From contig NC_072790.1 in the NCBI RefSeq assembly GCF_028583425.1, positions 160,884,397-160,948,396 of the forward strand: a stretch of DNA of 64,000 bases, given 5' to 3'. The notes beneath the pieces are model-generated. The model saw only the letters and a program-made list of their open reading frames with translations. It was not told the DNA's origin and did not search any database. Origin of the DNA: Eublepharis macularius (Eukaryota; Chordata; Lepidosauria; Squamata; Eublepharidae). Made by a program: the position numbers and the translations under genes. Below are positions 34,284-44,492 of this stretch, piece by piece (within the stretch, counting starts at the first letter, position 1; each line of letters opens with the position of its first letter).

Positions 34284-34998
34284 GGAGCAACAAGAGCTGA
34301 CACCAGCAAGGAACCTATATCAACTGAATGACACAATTAGTATAACTTGAGATAAGTAGAATATACAATTTAGTCAATAAATTGTATTTGACCGTTCTTG
34401 TCTGTGCGCTGAAATGTATGCATGAAAAAACTCTTCCCTTTGATGAGAGTTGAAGAAAAACATGTTTATGGTGGTTTGTGCACTGTCTCCTGAGGAAGTG
34501 GATTGCATGAAACAAGCTGAGTTCACTGGTCGCTTGTAGGGGGGGGGGGGCTGGGGTCCTCCATTCTTTTCTGCACTCCACCTTGTGACATCATACCATC
34601 CGGCCTTGCACCCCCTCATTGGGGGCTCCTTTACCTCTCTCCATTTGTTATTTGGATCCCACTTCCGCCTCTTGGCGGTGGTCCTCAGTGTGTAGCATCA
34701 TTGGAAAAATTATTTATTGCATGGACTTTGTCTGAGAGACTGCATGCATCACTGAGAGACTTGGTAGAGGGAATGCGGTCTTTTGTGGACATATTTATGT
34801 ATCATCTCCTTTGTATGAATTTGTTTATTGATTTATTCATTGTCATTATTTTCATTGTACATGGATATTGACTAAAATGTATATTCTACTTATCTCAAGT
34901 TATACTAATTGTGTCATTCAGTTGATATAGGTTCCTTGCTGGTGTCAGCTCTTGTTGCTCCTGTTGGTTCAGGGACTGCCTCTTGTGTATTGCTGTTG
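34284..34998 (+). mobile_element. Penelope-like foldback copy (E5)
   Basis: Arms 34284-34375 and about 34880-34961 are inverted copies. The spacer has a hammerhead-like core at 34490-34513 (CTGAGGA...GAAAC). The 37-bp tail (34962-34998) follows the right arm. The perfect 15-bp 'taattattcaagact' flanks it (34269-34283, 34999-35013). No ORF. Confidence 0.82.
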
Positions 34999-35039
34999 TA
35001 ATTATTCAAGACTAGCAACAAAGCCCGTTGTGGGAAAAA

Positions 35040-35750
35040 ATACAATGGGCTCTAGAAAGGGGAGGGTGGACAGACAAGCATTCCCTCCTCCTCTGTCACT
35101 GATCCCAGCCAGATGAAGGCAGGGGGGTGAGCATTGCCTCCTGCTCCACACCTGATCCCGGTTGGGTGAAGGGGCAGGCCTTGCTGCCTGCTCTGCACCT
35201 GATTCCAGCTGGGTGAAGTGGGGGGGGGCAATGCCGCCTGCCCTGTATCTGATTCTGGCAGGTTGAACGGGGGGCAAGTATTGCCTCCTGCTCCGCACTT
35301 GATCCCAGCACGGTGAAGGGGGGCAGGCATTGCCACCTGCTCTGATTCCTGCCAGGTGAAGTTGGGGTGGACATTACTTCCCTCTCTGTGCTTGATCCAG
35401 GCTGGGTGAAGAGAGATGGACATTGCCTCATGTGCCGCTCCTGATCCTGGCCAAGTGAAGGGGGTGGGCATTGCCACCTGCTCCGCTTCTGATCCTGGCT
35501 AGGTGAAGGGGGGCAGACATTTCCTCCTGCTCCATGGCTGATGTTGGCTGGGTGAAGGGGTGCAGGCATTGCCACCTGCTCCACTTTTGATCCCAGCTGA
35601 GTGAAGGCAGGGCGTGGTCATTGCCACCTATTCCGCTTCTGATCCCAGCAGGGTGAAGACGGGAGTGGGCATTGCCACCCACTCCACTCCTGATCCCAGC
35701 TGGGTGAAGGTGGAGAGCAGGCATTGCCACCTGCTCTGCTCCTGATCCCA
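35040..35750. repeat. GC-rich minisatellite, unit about 55-60 bp
   Basis: About twelve diverged units built on 'gcattgccacctgctcc...ctgatcccagctgggtgaagg'. Minus-strand ORFs with AGIRSGAGGNA repeats arise from it. Three more units at 36240-36410 lie beyond the E6 insertion. Confidence 0.9.
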
Positions 35751-36238
35751 AACAACACAACAGAGCCACTGTGTGGTAGTAAAGCATAACTACATCAATG
35801 TACTTAAAACATAAAATGTTATAATGAGGTGTCAATGCCAATTTAACAAAGTAAATTACAGTACTGTATGTTCACAATAGTCTGATACAAACAATTAATG
35901 ACACAACCAAATGAAAATACAATGGGCTTCCGGTATTAATCCCATTTCTGAATTCAAGTTCCTTTTTCAGGTAAAGTGTAAAGAAATCTTCAACAGATTG
36001 CATTCAGTTCCTCTCATGTAAACATCTTCAGTCATTAATTGTTGCCAAATAACAAAGGACAATGCATGTCTACATATATTAGTACCAGTTTGAAAGTGTT
36101 CTCATTGTAGCTTCATTTTGCCAATATTGCCACTCTTAATTAAATCAGCAAAAGCTTTGTCAATCTATCAAAGGTGGGTGACTCTATTGTGTTGTTTGGG
36201 AATATTACACCGTGGTCCGTTGTCGCTATTAAAGCTAA
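35751..36238 (-). mobile_element. Penelope-like foldback copy (E6) inside the minisatellite
   Basis: Termini 35751-35771 and 36177-36197 are inverted copies; a 41-bp tail (36198-36238) follows the right one. 'ctgctcctgatccca' (35736-35750) and 'ctgctcttgatccca' (36239-36253) flank it with one mismatch; because this is also minisatellite sequence, the duplication is less certain. A decayed hammerhead-like core lies on the minus strand at 35944-35970. Confidence 0.6.
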
Positions 36239-36415
36239 CTGCTCTTGATCCCAGCTGGATGAAGGCTGGAGGTGGACATTGCCACCTGCTCTGCTCCTGA
36301 TCCCAGATGTGTGAAGGCGGTGGGCAAGTTTTGCCACCTTCCCCCCTCCTGATCCCAGCTGGGTGAAGATGGGGAGCGGGCATTGCCACCTTCTCCCTTT
36401 CTGACCTCCAATTAA
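36239..36415. repeat. Minisatellite, right block
   Basis: Three units of the same repeat as 35040-35750. Confidence 0.85.
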
Positions 36416-36714
36416 GTGAAATTGGTTTGGGAGTTATGATGCACGTTGCATAACAGTTGTCATACTCAGCCATGCCCTTTTGTTCTATATGACCAATTAC
36501 ACTTGCCTTTATAATTAATTCAACATTGACTCATCAGCTTTTGCCTCTCTGTGACTGCTACTTAAAAATAACATGTGCTATAAATACTGGGATGCAGTAT
36601 TTAAAACTCCTTCAGTTTCAATTTTGAGATCTGCAGTAAAACACTATGACATGAAGAGTAGCATGGTCTTCCTCGAACTGACTCCTTCTTGTTAATATAC
36701 AATTAGGGCCGTCA

Positions 36715-36960
36715 CTCTCCCAGTGAGGGATCCCCCACTCCCAGCCTCTGCCCCCCCACTCACCTGGACAGTGCGGGGTAAAGGCCCTGGGGAATGGGCC
36801 CAGGAGGCAAGAAGAATCCCGGGCCAGTGAGCAGCGGGCATACTCGCCATGGTCTTCCAGAAGTGATGTTATTGTACCTGCTGGGAGTGCGTGTGAGAGA
36901 GAAGATCATGTAGGTAAGTGCCAGGTTTCACCCCCGGCCAGGAGATTAAGGGGAACTTCA
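36715..36960. repeat. GC-rich dispersed repeat of the GATGTCA group
   Basis: 'ctcccagtgagggatcccccactcccagcctctgcccc' mirrors 13840-13925. Decayed. Confidence 0.4.
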
Positions 36961-37904
36961 TAACCCTATGTACAATGTATTTAGCATTGTCAATTGTTAA
37001 CACTTTGTCTGGCCTATATTAAACTTTGACCTGATATTCCTGTACTAAATAGTAGTCATTTTAGGATTCTTGATGTGTAATGTAATTTTTTAAAAATTGC
37101 CACCAATCGTTTATGGTGTGTTTTCCTAATTCACTGGAGGTATCTTATGAATCTGAAGACTATTGCCAATTTTTCCTGTTCTATTTGTAGATACTTCTTT
37201 TGATTAGTTGTCCATGCTTTGAAAGGCAGGACTTTCTCCAAAAAAGAAGTACACCTTTATGCAACAAACAATACATATCAAATACTGTAGACCTGATATC
37301 TATTGATATCTACAGTTACTAGTTATTTCATATTTTAAAATTGTCAGCACATATGGATTTATTAGTAACTCCCTTTAACCACTTAATGCTGTTTCATGGA
37401 TTTGCACCTAGTAACACTGAACATTTTAGGCAGATAATGCTGTAATACTGAATTTTTTTTTAGCTCTATGAGTGTAACTGTGCTTACTTTATTGCCACTG
37501 TCACAATATTTGGAAAAAATTCAATGCAATCTAGGGGCCCACTGTGCCTCTAGTGCCCGCTGTAACCCTCATCTGCTCCTGAATGACCTTTATCAGAGAG
37601 CTACACTGGCAGCTGAGCATGGCAAGGCATGTCAAGGCCGTAGCAGGAGGCACACATTCCATTATTTCCCTAACAACCCCCGCCAGCATCTTCCAATGGC
37701 CACACTGCTCCCCTTACAGGCGTGCAAGTAGGAAGCAAAGGCACAGCCAATGAACAAGCTGCAATTCCTGCTGCCTGTCAACACCTCCATTGCCCTCCCT
37801 CCTGCTAGAGAGCAGGCAGCTGGGGACCACACGCTTTCATGATCACAGCATCCACATTGGGGCACTCAGCGGGGGGGGGGGAGCTGGGGGGAGCCCCAGC
37901 ACTG

Positions 37905-39230
37905 TGGGGATGGCCACTGTCACTGATCAGGCAGGTCATGGGCCCATAACCCTCAGATCTGCTGGGGGTGCCTTGCTGCCCCACGTGGCCTGGGTAGCTG
38001 GACTCTTGGTGTGTGTGTGTGGGGGGGGCTATGCCCCAGCCACAGCACCTGCAGTGGGGTTGTCCTCCCACAGCTGCTGGCTAGCTTCTCCACGTCAGGG
38101 TGAGTGAGCTGCTCACTATGACCAAAAGGATCCTCCTGAGATGGGGGGGACCTCAAGTGGGAGACTCATCCAGCTCAGGCAGCCCTTGGGCTACCTCGGC
38201 GGGCCTGATTGGGAGTGTTAACCTGACGAGTACTGCGAGAGAGCTAGTGTATGCTTGCACCACTACACACATGCTCTGTTCTCCCCAGACCAGTATTCTA
38301 TGTGGAAGCACCAATCTGGGGGAGGGGGGCATGGCCCTCCCTCCACCTCTTCCTTTTCTTTGGTATTCTCTGGGTTAACAGTCCCAGTCAGAACAGGGGA
38401 ATGGTGGGCAGCCACCTGTCCAAACACCCACTTTCACTGGTGAAGAGAAGAACCCTATGGTGGTAAGGAGCATCCACCCCTCTCTCTCTCTCTCTCTCTC
38501 TCTGTGTATGAAACATGTGGACTGGCCAGTATACCCTGCCTCTGATCATCATTGCCTCCTTGGCTGCTGTGGCCATCTACTTGGCTTCTCAGACCCCAGA
38601 GGCACTGAGAAGGGCTGATAGTCCTCCCCCCGCTATGGGGATGGCTGCTGTCACTGATCAGGCAAGTCATTGGCCCGTAACCCTCAGCTCTGCTGGGGGT
38701 GCCTTGCTGCCCCATGAGCCTGGGTAGCTGGGCTCTTGGTGTGTGTGTGGGGGGGGGGGGCTATGCCCCAGCCACAGCACCTGCAGTGGGGTTGTCCTCC
38801 CACAACTGCTTGTTAGCTTCTCCATGTCAGGGTGAGCAGGCTGCTTGCTGTGGCCAAAAGGATCCTCCTGAGATGTGGGGGGGACCTCAAGTGGGGGGAC
38901 TCATCCAGCTCAGGCAGCCCTTGGGCTACCTATGCGGGCCTGATTGGGAGTGTTAACCTGAGGTATTCTCTGGGTTTGGGAGTGTTAACCTGATGTATTC
39001 TCTGGGTTAACAGTCCCAGTCAGAACGGGAATGGTGGGCAGCCACCCACTTTCACTGGTGAAGAGAAGAACCCTATGGTGGTAAGGAGCATCCACCCCTC
39101 TGTGTTTATGAGACATGTGGACTGGCCAGTCTACCCTGCCACTGATCATCATTGCCTCCTTGGCTGCTGTGGCCATCTACTTGGCTTCTCAGACCCCAGA
39201 GGCACTTTGAAGGGCTGATAGTCCTCCCCT
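37905..39230 (+). repeat. Tandem segmental duplication, two copies
   Basis: Copy 1 is about 37905-38630 and copy 2 about 38636-39230. Shared blocks keep order: 'gctgctgtcactgatcaggca', 'ggtgccttgctgcccca', 'ctatgccccagccacagcacc', 'ggatcctcctgagat', then 'gggttaacagtcccagtcagaac' and 'catgtggactggccagt'. The offset is 731 bp in the first half and about 630 bp in the second, so copy 2 lost about 100 bp (counterpart of about 38240-38360). No conserved protein frame is evident. Confidence 0.88.
38482..38502. repeat. (CT)n microsatellite
   Basis: About eleven CT units in copy 1 of the duplication; copy 2 lacks them. Confidence 0.9.
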
Positions 39231-39239
39231 GCATCCCAC

Positions 39240-40167
39240 CCCATTTGCCTAGCCACCATGTAAGGGGGGTAGATGGGCAGGATGGAGGCACCATGCAGTG
39301 GCAGCCCCCATAGGATCAATGGAATCCTGCTCCATTCAGAGGCTGAGCCACTCAATGAGGCAGAGGCACCTGGTGGATCCTCCCTGGGGATGTGCTGTAG
39401 GGATGCCCCAGGATTGAATGGGGGAGGGGGAGGAGCTAATATCAGCCACAGGCAAGCATAGATGAAGGGAGGGACTAGTTGTTTGACATAGATTTTATTA
39501 AACTGCCAACAGTGAAGAGGATGTTTGGTTGTGTGTTGCCCACTTCCCTTGATCTGGACTGGACCTGTGCCATGGTAGTCAACATCCTATGCTCTGCTGA
39601 GTCACATGGGTGGGGCGGGGCCAGGCATGGGGTGAAGGAGGGTTCCCCCCCACAATGGGCACCTATGGGCTATGCTGTCACTTTTTGTAACTGCTGCTGC
39701 AAGGGGCGTTCCCATGCCCGAAATGGCTTAGGGAGTGGACTAACTCATACCCTGCCCCTCCAGCCCACCTCCTGGCCTACCAGTACAGGGACTTATGCCC
39801 CTGTTATGCCCCCACCCATAACTGTGTGCTGGCAGAGGACTTGGGAGGAGTGGCATTGGGCTGCTGTGCCATTGTAGAGGAGGTTACACTGATGTAAGTC
39901 TGGGATATATCAGCAACCCCCCCCCTCCCGGATTGTGCTGCCTGTTGGGTAAGTGATATTTCTAGAAATCTCTGAAGATCAGCTCTTTAGAATAGGTATA
40001 TCTGTTCTGGTCTCCTTAGTTCAGCTGCATCAGGTTTTAGCCCTTCTTTGGTTAAGATATGGCTTGAGTATTCATTTTAAGTTTTGGTTTAAAATTGTTT
40101 TGATAATGTGTTGGTATTAATGGTTTTCAAGAAGCCCTGTGAAGTCAGAAAAATAGGATATCTTGTT

Positions 40168-40205
<38 letters not shown>

Positions 40206-41280
40206 CTTTTGACTTTCAAAATTATCTTGTTGGATGTTTCTCTACTTAAAGATATGACACCACCATGAGGACCCTCACACATCTGCTGGAATTATCTTTT
40301 GTTACATCTCTGGCGCTGAGGAGATACCTAATGGTAAATTTGCACATCTGTACTTGCCAAAAATGAATGGAAAGTATACTGTCAGGTACATTTATTCATT
40401 TGTCAAAAATTACATACACCATAAAGGACTGCTGTTGCTAACTTACAGATGATTTCTACAGCAGGCAATTGTTCTCACAGAATTGCTTTGTTCCTATCTG
40501 CTAAGTCCAAATACATTCTTTTCTGGCTACTACTTGGCTGGTTTTTAAGCTTTAAAAAAGTACTTTTGCATTGCAGGGCATTTCTCAATGCCTGACCCTT
40601 TCAAACACTTTGCAGCCACTCTTGCATAACTGCACACACTAGGGTGAAACCAGCCTGTCTCAGTAAGCTGGCTCTCAGTTTGCTTGAGTTTGTGACAATC
40701 TGATGCACTCTTTAATAATTCACATAGGCCCACAAATTTAAGAGTTTTGTGCTAGCAGCTTTAAATCAGTCACATATGGGTCTGTTTTCGGCTCTGCTCC
40801 AAGTTCTATTGAAGAATGTATGCCTCTCATACGTAACATTTCTTCTGGATGTATGGTATGCTTCAAATCTATTAATCAAATTAGAAAGTTTTCTTCTTAT
40901 CTGCTGTCATCAGACAAGAAAGATATTATATACCTCTCTCGCTTCTATCACCTGCCACATGAAGAAATAGTACTGATGGAAGTCTCTCATCTTTCTTATC
41001 TGCTCTGTTTGCAGTTCAGTGCAACTGGAATCCTTGTTTCCACTTTTGTCAGTTCTCTGCAGCATTTCCTTCAAAGAGCAAATGTCCTGAAGGCTTAAGC
41101 TAATCCATTTTCTTCACTGCACTGTTTTACCTTTTCTTCTGGTGCAATGCAGAAAGCTTTGTAACAAACTTTACTTAGTGCAAGTCTCACTATGGTTAAT
41201 CTTAAAAAATGGCTGCTTTAGTTTTCAGTCCTCTGCTTGTGTTCCCTAGAATTGCTTTCCTCCATGCACCTGTTTGCCCT
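39240..41280. other. No recognisable gene; (AAC)n at 40170-40206
   Basis: The left part is GC-rich, the right part AT-rich. Only the AAC microsatellite stands out. Confidence 0.6.
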
Positions 41281-41295
41281 GCCCTGCCCTGCCCT

Positions 41296-41485
41296 GGATC
41301 AGATCTCAGAAGCTAAGCAGGATCAGCCTTGGTTAGTATCTGAATGGGAGACCTCCAACAAAGACCAGAGCTGCAGAGACAGGCAATGGCAAACCACCTC
41401 TGTTAGTCTCTTGCCATGCAAACCCTGCAAGGGATCACCATAAGTCAGCTATGACTTGAGGGTACTCTCCACCACCACTATGCAC
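41296..41485 (+). repeat. 5S rRNA-derived SINE
   Basis: 'gatctcagaagctaagcagg' and 'ttggttagtatctgaatgggagacc' are the internal A and C boxes of the 5S rRNA gene. They are followed by 'caggcaatggcaaaccacctctg' and 'ccataagtcagctatgacttgagggtactc', the body and 3' tail of the 5S-derived SINEs described in squamates. The first part of 5S is missing, so this is not an rRNA gene. Confidence 0.85.
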
Positions 41486-41611
41486 CTGTTCAAGAAATGT
41501 TTGAATTTAGGCCTGCTTACTCAGTTTAGGAAGTTCTTGGAAACTGGGGGTAGTGCTTAGACAGGATGAAAATTGGGGAGGGAGGAAGCTCAGTAGGCAT
41601 ATGGTCATAAT

Positions 41612-42465
41612 TAGAGATGGGCACGAACAGCAATATGAACCAAAAAAAGCCACGATTAGCCCAATCTGCTGTTCACAAACAAGCTGTTCGTGAGGCCCCA
41701 TTCTAAATGAACAGGTAGCCATTGCAAGCCTCATTTGTTGCTGTTCGTCAAGCCAGACAGTCTGGCACCTGCAATCAATTCCCTTGGCAACTTAGGCAGG
41801 GATTGTCTGAACTCTGTCTGAACTTCTGCTGTTGCCCTGGAAACCCCAATCTAAGACCAATTTAACTTGATAGGCAGGTCTTCCTTTCGAGTTTGGAGCT
41901 CCAAATTTGTTACAAGGGAGCAAAGACCAGGGGGGAGGGGGCTCCCAGCTCTGGCTTAGTTTGCAGACAGTGGAGAGGGAGAGATAGTTGCTGTTGGCAT
42001 TTTGATACAGAGAGTGCATTGGAGCTTGAATTTTCTTTGTGTGTTGTGGGATAGGGATCTACCCCTTTAAGTTCCAGGGCTGCTGCCAGGCTCTGAGCCA
42101 AGCTATTATTTATTATTGGTACCTTTCCTGCTGCCTCCTCAGGTAAGGTTTCTGCGAGTGGTGCAGTAGGGATCTACCCCTTTAAGTTCCAGGGCTGCTG
42201 CCAGGCTCTGGGCCAAGCTATTATTTATTATTGGTACCTTTCCTGGTGCCTGCTGAGGTCAGGTTTCTGGGAGTGGCGCAGTAGGGATCTTGACCAAACT
42301 TGGATGATGGCTGGAGGAGAGCCTGCTGGCCCTCACAAACAGCCAACCTTGAAGATGTTCATGAACAGGGCCGTGTTCATGGTTGTTCGTGAGTCCCTGT
42401 TTGTGGGTGGCAATGAAAAACAAACATCATGTTCAGGTTTTTTTTTCTGTTTGTGCCCATCTCTA
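41612..42465. mobile_element. hAT-type non-autonomous element, 854 bp
   Basis: Ends 'tagagatgggcacgaacag' and '...ctgtttgtgcccatctcta'. The perfect 8-bp 'gtcataat' flanks it (41604-41611, 42466-42473). Opposite orientation to the 26356 copy. It contains a perfect-period 115-bp tandem duplication (42052-42166, 42167-42281). No transposase. Confidence 0.9.
42052..42281. repeat. 115-bp tandem duplication inside the hAT-type element
   Basis: 'tagggatct' restarts at 42052, 42167 and 42282, exactly 115 bp apart; the copies differ at only a few bases. Confidence 0.92.
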
Positions 42466-42739
42466 GTCATAATGCATACTCTCTGAAGCTGCTATTTCCT
42501 CTAAAGGAAATTATCTCTGTTGACTGAAGAACAGTTGTAATTCTGGAAGAACTCCCAGTCTGCCTTGGAATTGGTAACTATATTTGAGTTCCTTCTATGA
42601 TTATGACACCTGTTCAAGTTAAAGGTATTTCCAGTTTATCCACATCCTTCAGGCCTAGATTCAAGCAGAGCCTCCAGAATAATGAAGCATATTCTGAAAA
42701 TTACAACCAATATGGTTGTGCAGTAGTGATCCCATTCAC

Positions 42740-43060
42740 CTGGTAGGGGCAGGGGATTCTCTGCTTCCAGCCTGTACCTCTGCCTCCTCTCACCTAGCTG
42801 GAGATGGGGGGGAGGTGTGGGGAATAGGCCCAGGGAACCCCGCAGTGAGGGCCTGCACACTCTGGAGGACTTCCTTGTTGCTCTGGGAATGATGTCATTC
42901 CCAGCACAACAAGGAAGTGAAGGCCACTGCGTGGAGCTGATTTGATAAAATTGCACCCCCAACTCTTATTTGGGGGCTAGTTTTTATCAAATCAGCCCTG
43001 CACACAGAGGCGTTCTCTTCCTTGTTTTTCTGGGAATTACGTCATTCCTGATGGGGATGG
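42740..43060. repeat. Dispersed repeat with an internal hairpin
   Basis: 'gctgatttgataaaa' (about 42938) pairs with 'ttttatcaaatcagc' (about 42992), with an inner 'cccccaa/ttggggg' pair. Flanks with 'gggaatgatgtcattcccag' place it in the GATGTCA group. Confidence 0.5.
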
Positions 43061-43069
43061 GGTGACCTT

Positions 43070-43423
43070 TTAGGACCTCCTGGGCAGTGGCAGTGGCTCT
43101 GTACCATCCCCTGGCACACCTCGAGATGGCATGGAGGCACTGCCGATGGTGGGGACCAGGCTGATGGAAGACATCCCTCAGGGGGCTGTGGCTGAGGTCT
43201 CCACCCCATGAGTGCTTCCAACTTCTCTAATAAAGACCTCTTTAATCTTCTCTATGTGTCTAGTGCCATCACCTCAGGGGACCGCTGAAACTTCCTCACA
43301 CACTGGACACACTGGGCAACCCGGGCACTGTTGGGGTGTCCTTGGGGCACCTCCATAGCCCCTGCCCCGGGATGCATTCCTGCAGTACACGGCCATACCA
43401 GCACTGCCAACTGCCTGGAACTT
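43070..43423. other. No recognisable gene
   Basis: GC-rich sequence with an 'aataaag' near 43210. Nothing identifiable. Confidence 0.4.
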
Positions 43424-44477
43424 CAAACCAGGGCTACAATATAGTCAAAACTTGAGTGTAGTTACTCATAATACAAAGTGCAAAAGTGCTATAAATACAT
43501 ACATAAATACAAGCCAATTTTAAGTGCATAGATACAAAATTCAGGTAAGTAGCAAGTATATAATAATTGTGAAAATGTCACTGTCCGGAACAAATCTTAT
43601 CAATTAAAGTGCAAATGCCAAAATTAACAAAGAAGAATCGGTAGGTGGGAGCTTGTGCCAATGGTACATTAACAGTCCATGAAGTCAAAACATATATAGA
43701 AGAAAACGCCGACGGGGACTTGCAGGCAAATAACATTAACCCGTTTCGTGAGTATCACTCCTCACTTCCTCCTGGGCATGTAACAATTCGGACTGCACAT
43801 ACTGAAAATTAACAATAAACAATAAACAAACATACATTCAATTTTAATAAATAAATATTTAAAATATTTAAGCAACAAACCAAAAACTCACAGTATGAAG
43901 GTAGCACAACAAACCAAAAACTCACAGTATGAAGGTAGCACAACAGACTCTCCCACCGTTCCTCCAACACGTGATTCACGGACATGTACCCATAAGGGTA
44001 ACTATTGCTACTGATATATCCGCCAGAGGAGGAGTGGCAAGGGAAAACCTTTGCAAGGGTCGAAAAACTTACAGGGTTTTTTTAAAAATTCATAAAAAAC
44101 AGGAAAGGTTGATATCCGAATTCAAACCATGCGGGGACAGAGAGTGTGCCTGAAAGATCCATTTGGATTCCAAACGTAATAATAATTTAGCCTGATTAGA
44201 AGCAAAAGGACAATCCAGCATGTCAATTACTGAGACTTTAAAATCATGGGAAAGATGTTTCAGCTCATGAAAGTGGCTAACGAGGGGTGCCTCCCAAACT
44301 AGATTCCTAATTCTAGATAGGTGTTCTTGTATCCTGGTTCTTAAAGGGCGGGTGGTGCTCCCTACATACAGTAAAGGGCATTTGCACTGGATGACATAAA
44401 TTACATTTTCAGACTATATTGTAGCCCTGGTTTGTTGTTCCTGCTAATTTGCACTAGGGTTGCCCTTGTTAGTTTTG
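43424..44477 (-). mobile_element. Penelope-like element, 5' truncated, inverted termini (E4)
   Basis: A perfect 23-bp inverted repeat marks the ends (43424-43446 and 44412-44434), with a 43-bp tail (44435-44477) beyond it on the 5' side. The perfect 15-bp 'aactgcctggaactt' flanks the unit (43409-43423, 44478-44492). A hammerhead-like region on the minus strand (about 43742-43775) has a GTGAG/CTCAC stem and GAAAC, with a decayed first half. A tandem 'caacaaaccaaaaactcacagtatgaaggtag' type duplication lies at 43872-43940. Confidence 0.88.
44090..44412 (-). CDS. PLE GIY-YIG endonuclease C-terminal fragment
   Basis: An open minus-strand frame of about 107 codons, from the inverted-repeat junction to TGA at 44090-44092, without internal stop and without its own ATG. 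It begins SENVIYVIQCKCPLLYVGSTT, the GIY-YIG core with YVG in place of YIG, followed by the Arg helix RPLRTRIQEH, EAPLVSHF, a Glu in LESKWIF and the end LNSDINLSCFL. The RT part is lost. It is closest in style to the E2 and 52-kb proteins (EAPL, and endings ...NLNCF or ...NLSCF) and differs from the 27-kb protein. Confidence 0.8.
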
Positions 44478-44492
44478 AACTGCCTGGAACTT

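Noticed and set aside
35015-35055. Helitron 3' end (hairpin 'agcccgttgt/acaatgggct' followed by ctag)
   Set aside because: The hairpin-to-CTAG spacing is wrong and no 5' TC terminus or Rep/helicase trace was seen.
35040-35750. CRISPR-like array
   Set aside because: Units are contiguous and diverged with no unique spacers; the genome is eukaryotic.
35052-35841. Gly-rich repeat ORFs on the minus strand
   Set aside because: Products of the 55-60-bp minisatellite.
41296-41360. 5S rRNA gene
   Set aside because: The first part of 5S is missing and the 3' side is a SINE body with tail.
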